Source: Clostridium cavendishii DSM 21758 (GTDB taxonomy: Bacteria; Bacillota; Clostridia; Clostridiales; Clostridiaceae). From it: DNA of 64,000 nt. The stretch is taken from the NCBI RefSeq assembly GCF_900141845.1, contig NZ_FQZB01000003.1:186001-250000 (forward strand). The letters are read 5' to 3'. The translations under genes were made by a program, and so were the position numbers. Below, piece after piece: positions 54,504 through 62,321 of this stretch (positions are counted from its first letter, which is position 1; every line of letters starts with the position of its first letter). The notes under the pieces were generated by a model. That model made no database searches. It saw only the letters and a list, made by a program, of their open reading frames with translations, and had not been told where the DNA came from.

Positions 54504-55181
54504 TTAATTTATATCCTTTAAAACCTCTTTTATTTCAGTTAAACTATCTATATTAAAATCTGCCTCATATTCTTTAGATAAAAAAGTTTTCATATGATCC
54601 CCTTCTTCTCTAATAATCCTTATGGTTTTTAAGTTAAGCTTTCTTGCCCCAACAAAATCTTTATTAGGATTATCTCCTACATAAATGCATTCTTCATTTT
54701 TACAATTAAAATAATTTATAACCTCTAAATAAGGCTTTTCATGTGGTTTCCAAAACTCACTTCCTAAATCATCTGAAACAACTATTTTATCTACAAATTC
54801 TTCTAAGTTAAGTGACTTTATTTTATTCCATTGAACTATAGATTTTCCATCAGTTATTACTCCCAAATTATACCCATGCTTTTTTAACCATTTTAACATA
54901 TATAATGCATCTTCATACATGGTAAGTTTTGGTCTTGACTTTCTATATGTACTAACTAGATTTTTAATATTTTCTTTCAAGTTATGTTTATCACACAAAT
55001 CATTAAATATTTTACCTCTACCTTTTTCATAAAATATGTTAATAACATCCTTATATAAAAGTTCAGCATTTAAATCATGTTTGTTACCTAAATAGTCACA
55101 AACTTCTTTAAACGCTCCAAAAACATATGTTCTTTCATTATATAACGTATCATCTAAATCAAAAATTAAAGTTTTTATCAT
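54504..55181 (-). CDS. HAD-family phosphatase (YjjG-like)
   Basis: A 225-residue HAD hydrolase: motif I LIFDLDDTLYNE, motif II LGVITDGKS, motif III Lys in HEKPYLEVI and motif IV CIYVGDNPNKDFVGARK. A helical cap domain sits between motifs I and II (type C1). It may dephosphorylate a sugar or amino-alcohol phosphate intermediate, for example a 9-phosphate of a nonulosonic acid; the substrate cannot be read. It lies seven bases after the ATP-grasp gene and 188 bases before spsF. A decayed copy is at 50045-50165. Confidence 0.83.
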   Translation of the reverse strand: MIKTLIFDLDDTLYNERTYVFGAFKEVCDYLGNKHDLNAELLYKDVINIFYEKGRGKIFNDLCDKHNLKENIKNLVSTYRKSRPKLTMYEDALYMLKWLKKHGYNLGVITDGKSIVQWNKIKSLNLEEFVDKIVVSDDLGSEFWKPHEKPYLEVINYFNCKNEECIYVGDNPNKDFVGARKLNLKTIRIIREEGDHMKTFLSKEYEADFNIDSLTEIKEVLKDIN

Positions 55182-55188
55182 AATTCAC

Positions 55189-56157
55189 CTATTTTACGAA
55201 TATACTATCATCAAATCTTAACATAGTTAATTCCTTAAGACCTTCATTAAAGCTAATGTCTTCTCCGTTAATCATTTTCTTAATAGCTTTTCCATAATTT
55301 GCTCCAGCTTCTATTGATAAAGGTACTCCTCCTCCAAATCGTGGATTTAACTCTAAGAAAAAAACTTGTCCTTCTTCTGTCTTAAAAAATTGAAAAGTTA
55401 AAGGTCCCATTAAAGCTATTCCTTTACTATCTCTAAGTTCATTAAATACCTCTATAAGGTTTAAAGTATAATCTATTATTTGCTTATCTTTTACAGTTTT
55501 GCTTTTTACAACTTCTCCAGCTCTTACTTCTAACCTTTCTCTTGGTACAACATAAATAGGTTGTCCATTAAAATCACATAAAACATCAACTGTATATTCA
55601 TCACCTTCAACGAATTGTTGAACTAGCGGTTTTCTAACATACTTATAGAAAAATTCAAGTTCTTCTATTTTGTTTATTTTGAAAACATTACTACTTCCCA
55701 TACCATCTCTTGGTTTTATTATAAGAGGAAGTTTTTCTTCTTCTGATTTGAAAATCATCTCTTCTATTTCTTCATCCTTATAGCATTTTGGACATTCAAT
55801 ATCTTTTGAGGTTAAATACTCATAAGTTTTCATCTTATCATTACAAACTTCAATTATTTCTGTATTACTTAATAATATAGTAGTCCCAACCTCATTAAAC
55901 TTTTCTCTATTCTTACTTAACAATGAAAATTCTAATTCATAAAGAGGAATTAAAACCTTTATATTTTCTATCCTACAAACTTTTAAAAGTTCTTCAATGT
56001 ATCCATCTTCTGTAAACTTAGGCACTTTATAAAATTTATTTACGAAATATGACGCTGGTGCCAAATCACTTGCATCTACACCTATTATTTCAAATTCACC
56101 TTCTAAATATTTTATAAGCTGAACTCGTTTTCCTATTGCAGTTAATAAAATCCTCAT
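55189..56157 (-). CDS. ATP-grasp ligase (carbamoyl-phosphate-synthase-like/PylC-like)
   Basis: A 322-residue ATP-grasp enzyme. The N-terminal preATP-grasp domain has RILLTAIGKRVQLIKYL and IIGVDASDLAPASYFV; the ATP-grasp part has LPLIIKPRDGMGSSNVFKI, PLVQQFVEGDEYTVDVL and VFFLELNPRFGGGVPLSIEA (metal-binding Glu and Asn). Such enzymes couple a carboxylate to an amine. In a nonulosonic-acid cassette lacking PseH it could attach an amino acid to the sugar amine, similar in idea to the glutamyl substituent known on a Clostridium botulinum flagellin sugar. That link is inference. Confidence 0.82.
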   Translation of the reverse strand: MRILLTAIGKRVQLIKYLEGEFEIIGVDASDLAPASYFVNKFYKVPKFTEDGYIEELLKVCRIENIKVLIPLYELEFSLLSKNREKFNEVGTTILLSNTEIIEVCNDKMKTYEYLTSKDIECPKCYKDEEIEEMIFKSEEEKLPLIIKPRDGMGSSNVFKINKIEELEFFYKYVRKPLVQQFVEGDEYTVDVLCDFNGQPIYVVPRERLEVRAGEVVKSKTVKDKQIIDYTLNLIEVFNELRDSKGIALMGPLTFQFFKTEEGQVFFLELNPRFGGGVPLSIEAGANYGKAIKKMINGEDISFNEGLKELTMLRFDDSIFVK

Positions 56158-56167
56158 ATATTACCAC

Positions 56168-56527
56168 CTAATTAGCTACTTTTGATATTATTTTAGAGTG
56201 TATATCTTCTACAATTGGTAGAACCTCATAATTAAAAAGATCTCCAACTAACACAAAGTCTTCACTATCTATAGCTTCAACTATTTCTCCTAAAAATCCA
56301 TTTAAATTCTCTACATCTTTACATTTGTCTAAAACATCATCTGTAAGTCTTACCATTTCACTTATGTATTCTATACCATCAGCAATTAAAGGTATAAGAG
56401 CACAACCATTTCCATACTCTCCACCTTCAAAAAAACTAACTACCTTTTCTATACCTGCTTTTAAATTAAATAAATATTCATTTGCTGTTATAAGTGCTTC
56501 TATTTGAATATCCTTAATGTTTTCCAT
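56168..56527 (-). CDS. Small helical protein of unknown function, cassette B copy
   Basis: A 119-residue soluble, acidic, predicted all-helical protein and the paralogue of that at 28465. Shared features are the GIEKVVSFFEGGEYGNGCAL opening half, the paired acidic central helices and LVGDLFNYEVLPIVEDIHSK. I do not recognise the family. Conservation in both cassettes, adjacent to pseB/Maf genes, suggests an obligate partner of nonulosonic-acid transfer, such as a scaffold or flagellin adaptor. GGGGTGAAG-like sequence precedes ATG 56527. Confidence 0.75.
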   Translation of the reverse strand: MENIKDIQIEALITANEYLFNLKAGIEKVVSFFEGGEYGNGCALIPLIADGIEYISEMVRLTDDVLDKCKDVENLNGFLGEIVEAIDSEDFVLVGDLFNYEVLPIVEDIHSKIISKVAN

Positions 56528-56539
56528 TATACTTCACCC

Positions 56540-57565
56540 CTATATTAACCTTTCTTCTTTTATCATATTTCTTACTTGTTCTTTATCTATTTGATCATAA
56601 TCTTTTGAGGTATAGTTGCCTATCCTACATAATTTAAAATCTTTATAACACTTTTCAAAATATGCTTTATTATAAGTTGTAGGAAATACAACATACATAT
56701 CTCCTAAGTCTTTACTATAATGCGATTCTTCCATTGTCATAAGTTCTTCATAAAGCTTTTCCCCTGGTCTTATCCCTATTATGTCAATATGTACATTATC
56801 TTTATCTATTTCATATCGTTTAGAAGTCTCCTCAATTACAACCTCTGCTAAATCTTTAAGATTTATAACTGGCATCTTAAGAACAAATAACTCCCCACCA
56901 TTTGCTATTTCGCAAGACTTCATCATAAGCTTAGTTGCTTGACTTACAGTCATCATAAATCTACTCATACTAGGGTCTGTTATTGTAATTCTATTTCCTT
57001 CTAATATTTGCTTTTTAAATAATGGAATTACTGACCCCCTAGACCCCATTACATTTCCAAATCTAACAGCAATAAATCTAGTTTTAACTCCACCTTTACT
57101 ATAATTAGCTGCTTGCATAAGCTTTTCTCCAAGCATTTTAGTTGCACCATAAGTATTAGTTGGATTTATAGACTTATCTGATGAAGTAAACAGAACACAT
57201 TCTACATTATGCTTTACAGCTGCCTTTATAACATTTTCTACTCCATCCACATTCGTTTTTATAGCTTCTGTTGGATTATATTCACAAGAACCTACGTGTT
57301 TCATAGCTGCTAGATTAAAAACTATATCTATTCCACTCATAGCCCTTTCTACACGTTCATAATCTCTAACATCACCTATTAAAAATCTAAAATTATTATA
57401 ATCTCTAACTATAGGCGAATTTTGCATTTCAAATTGTTTATATTCATCTCTGCTAAAAACCCTTATAACCTTTGGATTTTCTTTTATTAATTCTTTAATA
57501 AGGCCTGTCCCTATAGTTCCTGTTCCACCAATTACAAGTATTTTTTTACCCTTAAAAAAATTCAA
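56540..57565 (-). CDS. pseB: PseB-type UDP-GlcNAc 4,6-dehydratase (inverting), cassette B
   Basis: A 341-residue close paralogue of the enzyme at 31991. IGGTGTIGTGLIKELIKEN, FSRDEYKQFEMQ, FNLAAMKHVGSCEYNPTEAI, TSSDKSINPTNTYGATKML and FGNVMGSRGSVIPLFKKQIL are all present, as is the tail ELMTMEESHYSKDLGDMYVV. It initiates nonulosonic acid synthesis for cassette B. A sigma-28 promoter lies 37-63 bases upstream of ATG 57565, so expression is probably coordinated with late flagellar genes. Confidence 0.9.
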   Translation of the reverse strand: MNFFKGKKILVIGGTGTIGTGLIKELIKENPKVIRVFSRDEYKQFEMQNSPIVRDYNNFRFLIGDVRDYERVERAMSGIDIVFNLAAMKHVGSCEYNPTEAIKTNVDGVENVIKAAVKHNVECVLFTSSDKSINPTNTYGATKMLGEKLMQAANYSKGGVKTRFIAVRFGNVMGSRGSVIPLFKKQILEGNRITITDPSMSRFMMTVSQATKLMMKSCEIANGGELFVLKMPVINLKDLAEVVIEETSKRYEIDKDNVHIDIIGIRPGEKLYEELMTMEESHYSKDLGDMYVVFPTTYNKAYFEKCYKDFKLCRIGNYTSKDYDQIDKEQVRNMIKEERLI

Positions 57566-57601
57566 TTTTATCCCTCCAAGCCTTAAAATATTCCTATTTA
57601 A

Positions 57602-57628
57602 ATATCGAATTCTACCAATAAAACTTTA
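57602..57628 (-). promoter_or_regulatory. Sigma-28 promoter of the cassette B pseB operon
   Basis: On the minus strand TAAA (plus 57625-57628) is followed by 15 bases and TTCGATAT ending at plus 57602, close to the sigma-28 consensus TAAA-N15-GCCGATAA. It lies in the 90-base gap between the short Maf gene and pseB2. Confidence 0.75.
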
Positions 57629-57637
57629 ATTTTCTAA

Positions 57638-57674
57638 TTTAAAAGAGAAGATATTTTATATCTTCCCTTTTAAA
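57638..57674 (-). terminator. 17-bp hairpin overlapping the short Maf gene stop
   Basis: The arms at 57638-57654 and 57658-57674 pair over 17 bases with a three-base loop and one wobble. On the minus strand it is followed by TTAGAAAATT, not a clean U-run, so termination may be partial. It lies just upstream of the sigma-28 promoter of the pseB2 operon. Confidence 0.5.
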
Positions 57675-58879
57675 TACTCATCTAAACTGCAATGTATCGC
57701 CCCATCTATTTTAGCACCTTTACTACAATTTATAAACTTTATTTTTTTATTTTTTTCTATTAAAGTTTCTATTTGCTCTTTAAAGAATATATAGCCTTTT
57801 GTAGTCTCAAGCTTTTCACCATTTATACCTTCAACATAATATTTTTTCACTTCATTAACCAAATTATCTTTAAAGCCATAAATATTTTCAAAACTACTTA
57901 TATGAGATTTACCTTCTAAAAAAGCTAAATCCTGACCTATCATTATTAATTCTTTAGCACCACATTTTATAGCTATATCCATAGTTGCAACAGCAACCGT
58001 CTTTCCCGTTGTTATATTTATTTTATTTTCCCTAAAATCATTAAAAAATATATATTTAGGTCCCTTATAATTTTGTACTGCCACCTTAGATGCGGTACTT
58101 AAAAATAATAATGGTATATCAGACTCTTCATTCCCTTTTAATTGATTTGCTACAATTTCCTTACCATCTATTATAACAACACCTAAAGGTTTTATTCCAT
58201 TTTTCATAAGAGTATTAAAAGCTGTACCTACTGTTAAGATATTAAATTCATGTTTAAATTCCTTTATTAAATCCAAATCTAAATCTAATGACGGACCACC
58301 TGCAACTATTAGGTATGGTCTATCTTTTCTCCCCATTTCAAAAAAACTTTGTATATCTGTATGTGCTTCCTTTATGTTAGACTCATAATTATCATTTAAC
58401 ACATCATATGATTTCTTTATTGATTCCCTAGAAATCTGATAATTACTAAGTAACATGTATAGCTTTTTATTACTCTCTTTTATAAATTCCAAACTTGGTT
58501 TATGTATAATAATATCCTCGACAGTATTTAAATAATAATCTAATTCATCATAAAAATCATAGCCATATCCTATAACTTTTATATTATCATAGTTGAAAAT
58601 ATCTTTATTATAAATTCTACATTTTTCAATTACATCATTATTAGCTTCAAATACAACTATTTCAACTCTTGAAGGGACTTGTCTTTTAATTGCTTCAATA
58701 TGATAACCAAGACCTAAACCATAAATAACTAAATTTTTCGTCTTTTGATTTAAATTTATTGATTTAGCAAAATTCTCAGCTTCCTTTATCGGATTATACT
58801 TACTATGAATATACCTATTATTTACAAGCATAGTATAATAGCCACTCTTAGTTTTTTCTATTGAAAATCCATTAATCAT
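57656..58879 (-). CDS. Maf-like (DUF115) flagellin glycosyltransferase, short form, cassette B
   Basis: A 407-residue DUF115/Maf protein, the paralogue of that at 28986. Key segments: LVIYGLGLGYHIEAIKRQ, LIVAGGPSLDLDLDLIKEF, VGTAFNTLMKNGIKPLGVVI and KELIMIGQDLAFLEGKSH. It probably transfers the CMP-activated nonulosonic acid to flagellin Ser/Thr in the cytosol, possibly in complex with the long form. GAGGGAGTAGC precedes ATG 58879, one base after the long-form stop. Confidence 0.85.
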   Translation of the reverse strand: MINGFSIEKTKSGYYTMLVNNRYIHSKYNPIKEAENFAKSINLNQKTKNLVIYGLGLGYHIEAIKRQVPSRVEIVVFEANNDVIEKCRIYNKDIFNYDNIKVIGYGYDFYDELDYYLNTVEDIIIHKPSLEFIKESNKKLYMLLSNYQISRESIKKSYDVLNDNYESNIKEAHTDIQSFFEMGRKDRPYLIVAGGPSLDLDLDLIKEFKHEFNILTVGTAFNTLMKNGIKPLGVVIIDGKEIVANQLKGNEESDIPLLFLSTASKVAVQNYKGPKYIFFNDFRENKINITTGKTVAVATMDIAIKCGAKELIMIGQDLAFLEGKSHISSFENIYGFKDNLVNEVKKYYVEGINGEKLETTKGYIFFKEQIETLIEKNKKIKFINCSKGAKIDGAIHCSLDEYLKGKI

Positions 58880-58880
58880 G

Positions 58881-60617
58881 CTACTCCCTCAAATTCATTT
58901 CTTTAATTATTTTTTTTACTTCTATAAAACTCTTCTTACAAACACCTTCTAGACCATCATATATAGCCCTATTTTTTGATATGTTCTTTTCAAAAATCTT
59001 ACCTTTTGTATCTATTGACAACACAAGAAATTCATTTGAATTTTCTATGCTATACGTAGTCTCAAACAATTGACTTTCTATTACACTTAAGTTACACATA
59101 TTTTCTCTTATGCTTTTATCTATCTTATCTAATTCATTTATATACTTTGATAAGTTGCCATTTACTTTTGAACGATACGCTTTATAAAAATCATCAAGTA
59201 AATGTTTACCTCTTTTACAAAGATTTATAGTTTTATCTAGAGAATTAACTGTTTTTTCTAATATTTTAATTGTTTCTTCTGTTTTATCTTCTGAATTCAA
59301 ATATTCATCTATAGGAATTATTTCTTGTTTTTCAAACCCATCGATAACACTTTTTAAACTTTTAACACTTGCCCCTTTTATAAACGCTCCACCTTCAGTA
59401 GCATTTATAAACTCTATTTCAGGAAATGACTCTATTATTTCCTCCAAAACCACTCTATAACTATCTAATATTACACTAGTTCTTACTAAATCTCCATTTA
59501 TATCTTTAACGTATAAATCATCCTTTTTTTTATAATTATCAAATTCTAACTTTTGCCAATTATTTTCTGCACATTCAGCATGTCCTTTTTCTCCAGTATA
59601 AGCTAAGTCTTGACCTATAAAAACTATGGGACTACATCCAATATAGGCTGCAAAAACAGTTAATACATGCGCTATAGAACCTCCACTAGAAAGTTTATCT
59701 ATAGAAAAACCATAAATATCATCTAAAAGCTCATTATTTGAACTAAATATTTTATTTCCATTATGTTTATCTACTACTAAATTATTAGTTCCGTCATAAA
59801 ATAATAATGGTGCTTTTGTATTTTCTATAAAACCTTCTACCAACTTATAAGAAACTTCACCAGCATCTACTACTCCTACTATACTCGGCTCTATATCATT
59901 TTCTTTAAGTGGTCTCAAAGTTCTACCCCCACTTAATATAAGCGCATTTCCACAAACATTTTTAAGTTCATGTATATTTTTATTTAAGGATGGTCCCGCT
60001 GACACTATTATTGCTGGCTTGTTCTTATATTTGTTTCTCAAAAAATTTATAGGTGTTGCTTTTGTCATATATTTAAGATTTGATAGTAATGTATTAAACC
60101 AGGTTTCACCAAAATATAATGATGTATTTTTATCCGTTATTATTCTATTTGATTCATTTCGTATTACACTATATATTTCTTTTAATCCCTCTTTGAATAA
60201 AATATCATAATTACAGCAATAGCCAATATTTAAGTTATTTACATTCATTTGAGTTATATATTCTCTAAAAAACTTTTTAACTTCAACTTCATCTTTTGCT
60301 ATAATAACTCTTTCATTATTAATTATTTTTTTAATTTCCTCATCTTTATTACAAAATTCTAACCATTCTGTATTTACTTCAATCACCAATATTCTAGTGG
60401 AAGCAGCTGTTTTTTCTATAAGTTCTTTTACGTGTTCTCCAAAAGATAAGCCTACAACTATATAATTATCATTTGAAGTAAATGGCTTAAAGCTTTCTAT
60501 AATTTTATTTATTTCTCTTTCTTGATTATATTTACTTCCTAAATATATTTTTTTATTTCCCATATTAAATTTCAAAACTCTGTATCCATCTTTTGATAAT
60601 TCTATCTCAAAGTCCAT
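58881..60617 (-). CDS. Maf-like (DUF115) flagellin glycosyltransferase, long form, cassette B
   Basis: A 578-residue DUF115/Maf protein, the paralogue of that at 30222: VVGLSFGEHVKELIEK, KPAIIVSAGPSLNKNIHELK, LSGGRTLRPLKENDIEPSIV, SSGGSIAHVLTVFAAYIGCS and IFIGQDLAYTGEKGHAE, plus a helical C-terminal extension. ATG 60617 (MDFEIELSKDGY) aligns with the paralogue start; the ORF extends seven codons further. It is the first gene downstream of the major flagellin and its terminator, so a separate promoter or read-through must drive it. Confidence 0.85.
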   Translation of the reverse strand: MDFEIELSKDGYRVLKFNMGNKKIYLGSKYNQEREINKIIESFKPFTSNDNYIVVGLSFGEHVKELIEKTAASTRILVIEVNTEWLEFCNKDEEIKKIINNERVIIAKDEVEVKKFFREYITQMNVNNLNIGYCCNYDILFKEGLKEIYSVIRNESNRIITDKNTSLYFGETWFNTLLSNLKYMTKATPINFLRNKYKNKPAIIVSAGPSLNKNIHELKNVCGNALILSGGRTLRPLKENDIEPSIVGVVDAGEVSYKLVEGFIENTKAPLLFYDGTNNLVVDKHNGNKIFSSNNELLDDIYGFSIDKLSSGGSIAHVLTVFAAYIGCSPIVFIGQDLAYTGEKGHAECAENNWQKLEFDNYKKKDDLYVKDINGDLVRTSVILDSYRVVLEEIIESFPEIEFINATEGGAFIKGASVKSLKSVIDGFEKQEIIPIDEYLNSEDKTEETIKILEKTVNSLDKTINLCKRGKHLLDDFYKAYRSKVNGNLSKYINELDKIDKSIRENMCNLSVIESQLFETTYSIENSNEFLVLSIDTKGKIFEKNISKNRAIYDGLEGVCKKSFIEVKKIIKEMNLRE

Positions 60618-60682
60618 TCCAATTACCCCCATCGGCAAATTTCTAAAAACATCTATATTTTCTCTAATTTTAAATTATTTAT

Positions 60683-60713
60683 AAAAAAAGAGCAACCATT
60701 TTTGGTTGCTCTT
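60683..60713 (-). terminator. Intrinsic terminator of the major flagellin gene
   Basis: AAGAGCAACCA pairs perfectly with TGGTTGCTCTT across a four-base A loop, followed by TTTTT on the minus strand. It begins about a dozen bases past the flagellin stop. Confidence 0.93.
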
Positions 60714-60724
60714 ACATTTAAATA

Positions 60725-61543
60725 TTATCTTAATAGAGATAATACTCCTTGTGGTTGTTGGTTTGCTTGAGAAAGCATTGCTTGAGCTGCTTGAGAAAGG
60801 ATGTTGTTCTTTGAGAAGTTCATCATTTCTTTAGCCATATCAACGTCTCTGATTCTTGATTCAGCAGCTTGTAAGTTTTCTGCTGAGTTATCAGTTGCAG
60901 ATATTGTGTGCTCTAATCTGTTTTGTACTGATCCTAAATCTGCTCTGAATTCTGATACTGCTTTTATTGCTGCATCTAAAGTAGTTATTGATTTTGAAGC
61001 ATTTGTTTGAGTTGAAACTGTACAAGTAGTACCATCCAATTTTAAACCTTTAGCTCCCATTGATTTTAAGTTAACACTTATAGTTTGTTTTTCATTTGCT
61101 CCTATTTGGAATTCTATTTTTTTGTTTGATCCGTCTAATAAGTTTTGTTTGTTGAATTGTGTTTGTTGACCAATTCTTGTTACTTCTGATTTTAATTGTT
61201 GGAACTCTTTGTTTATTTGAGCTCTATCTTCTGATATGTTAGTTCCGTTTGATGATTGAACTGCTAGTTCTCTCATTCTTTGTAGTATTGAATGTGTTTC
61301 ATTTACAGAACCTTCTGCTGTTTGGATCATTGATATACCATCTTGAGAATTTCTAGAAGCTTGTTGTAAACCTCTGATTTGTCCTCTCATTTTTTCAGAA
61401 ATTGCAAGACCAGCTGCATCATCTCCAGCTCTGTTTATTCTTAAACCTGAGCTTAATTTTTCCATTGATTTTCCTGCTGCACCAGTGTTTGTAGTCATTT
61501 GTCTGTGTGCATTTAATGCATTCATATTGTGATTGATTATCAT
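60725..61543 (-). CDS. fliC: Major flagellin
   Basis: A 272-residue canonical flagellin: MIINHNMNALNAHRQMTTNT, LSSGLRINRAGDDAAGLAIS, MRGQIRGLQQASRNSQDGIS and MIQTAEGSVNETHSILQRMR at the N-terminus; ESRIRDVDMAKEMMNFSKNN and ILSQAAQAMLSQANQQPQGV with the classic end LSLLR at the C-terminus. The central domain is short, like other small clostridial flagellins. AAGGAGGAATTTACA precedes ATG 61543; the longer frame to 61585 runs back through the leader hairpin and is not credible. It is probably the main filament protein and Maf target. Confidence 0.95.
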   Translation of the reverse strand: MIINHNMNALNAHRQMTTNTGAAGKSMEKLSSGLRINRAGDDAAGLAISEKMRGQIRGLQQASRNSQDGISMIQTAEGSVNETHSILQRMRELAVQSSNGTNISEDRAQINKEFQQLKSEVTRIGQQTQFNKQNLLDGSNKKIEFQIGANEKQTISVNLKSMGAKGLKLDGTTCTVSTQTNASKSITTLDAAIKAVSEFRADLGSVQNRLEHTISATDNSAENLQAAESRIRDVDMAKEMMNFSKNNILSQAAQAMLSQANQQPQGVLSLLR

Positions 61544-61566
61544 TGTAAATTCCTCCTTGATTTTAA

Positions 61567-61586
61567 AGTGGACTTCCTTTTCCACT
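61567..61586 (-). promoter_or_regulatory. Leader stem-loop with AGGA loop upstream of the major flagellin (candidate CsrA site)
   Basis: AGTGGA and TCCACT pair to expose the loop AAAGGAAG, 24 bases before the start codon. The Shine-Dalgarno AAGGAGG lies just downstream and also contains AGGA. This two-site arrangement, one GGA loop plus one GGA at the ribosome site, matches the form of the CsrA-controlled hag leader of Bacillus subtilis. Confidence 0.6.
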
Positions 61587-61588
61587 GT

Positions 61589-61619
61589 ATTATATTTATT
61601 TAAAAGCTTTCGCTTTCAA
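61589..61619 (-). promoter_or_regulatory. Candidate sigma-A promoter within the flagellin leader
   Basis: On the minus strand TTGAAA (plus 61614-61619), 19 bases, then consensus TATAAT (plus 61589-61594). The spacer is longer than the usual 17, and it overlaps a small AAAGC-GAAA-GCTTT hairpin (61603-61616), so it may be fortuitous. Confidence 0.35.
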
Positions 61620-61736
61620 AACTTAATTAAATAGTGCCTTATAAATTTTCACCATATTCTATAAATCAAAAATAGATGCTTGTCCTATAAGCAATACTAT
61701 CTTATAAAATAAAGCTATTCATCATAAATTGGAATA

Positions 61737-61901
61737 TTAAATTTTATTTTTATTCTCCCAAACTTCTCCTCTAGTTATGGTAACATCCTTTGGTGCATCA
61801 ATAGCTAATCTAAGTGAGCCATTTTCAGCTTTAACCACTTTTACTTTTATATTGTCACCAATCATTACATATTCTTCTGGCTTCCTGCCTAGCACTAACA
61901 T
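61737..61901 (-). CDS. csrA: CsrA, post-transcriptional regulator
   Basis: A 54-codon gene reading MLVLGRKPEEYVMIGDNIKV, then LRLAIDAPKDVTITRGEV and ending WENKNKI. It has the canonical CsrA start, the conserved GDNIKV strand and the RNA-binding region APKDVxIxRxEV (Arg near residue 44). CsrA is a dimer that binds GGA-containing hairpins in mRNA leaders, repressing flagellin translation in Bacillus; FliW antagonises it there, but no fliW is seen here. AAGGAGGAAATAGG precedes ATG 61901. It lies directly upstream of the flagellin gene. Confidence 0.93.
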   Translation of the reverse strand: MLVLGRKPEEYVMIGDNIKVKVVKAENGSLRLAIDAPKDVTITRGEVWENKNKI

Positions 61902-61952
61902 ATCCTATTTCCTCCTTGAAATTTTATGTAATTTTTATAAGCTAGTAAACAA

Positions 61953-62016
61953 GGATGATTAATATACCTATCTCTTAACTACCTCCTGTAGCTTTAGATA
62001 AGTTTATCAATCATCC
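61953..62016 (-). promoter_or_regulatory. csrA leader stem-loop with apical CsrA-like site
   Basis: On the minus strand GGATGATT (from plus 62009-62016) pairs with AATCATCC (plus 61953-61960), with inner TATCT/AGATA pairing. At the apex CTAC-AGGAGG-TAG (plus 61979-61991) forms a small stem placing AGGA in the loop. The sequence CUACAGGAGGU is close to the high-affinity CsrA consensus RUACARGGAUGU. No start codon follows the AGGAGG, so it is not a ribosome site. It suggests autoregulation of csrA. Confidence 0.6.
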
Positions 62017-62160
62017 TGATTATTTAAACTATATTTGCTTATATTTATAATTTCGTTTGGTTAATAATATACTTTATACCTTTTTTTAAAAATTTATTAT
62101 AAAATTTCTATATCATTTATATCTGTGGTAATAACTCCATTTATTACTCTAGATGTTTAA

Positions 62161-62187
62161 TTATCGATTTAGCTTTTTATTACTTTA
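62161..62187 (-). promoter_or_regulatory. Sigma-28 promoter upstream of csrA-flagellin
   Basis: On the minus strand TAAA (plus 62184-62187), 15 bases, then ATCGATAA ending at plus 62161: an almost exact sigma-28 site. The transcript would run through the csrA leader element and csrA into the major flagellin, which has no other strong sigma-28 promoter. Confidence 0.8.
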
Positions 62188-62195
62188 GGGTATTT

Positions 62196-62237
62196 TTAGA
62201 ATTATTTTCTTATAAATTAGAATTATTTTCTTATAAA
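62196..62237. repeat. Perfect 21-base tandem duplication
   Basis: Two identical adjacent copies (62196-62216 and 62217-62237) of an AT-rich unit beginning TTAGAATTATTTTC. They lie directly upstream of the minus-strand sigma-28 promoter, where an AT-rich element could aid polymerase binding. Confidence 0.8.
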
Positions 62238-62321
62238 AAGAAAAAAGAGTATAAAGTGGTTATTAGAACATATCGAGTATATAACTATAGGTTTAGTTAA
62301 ATTATTCAAGTATTCTCAATA

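Noticed and set aside
60618..60660. TAGA-N15-GCCGATGG on the minus strand just before the long Maf gene, similar to a sigma-28 promoter.
   Set aside because: Its -10 region overlaps the ribosome binding site, which would leave no leader for the gene.
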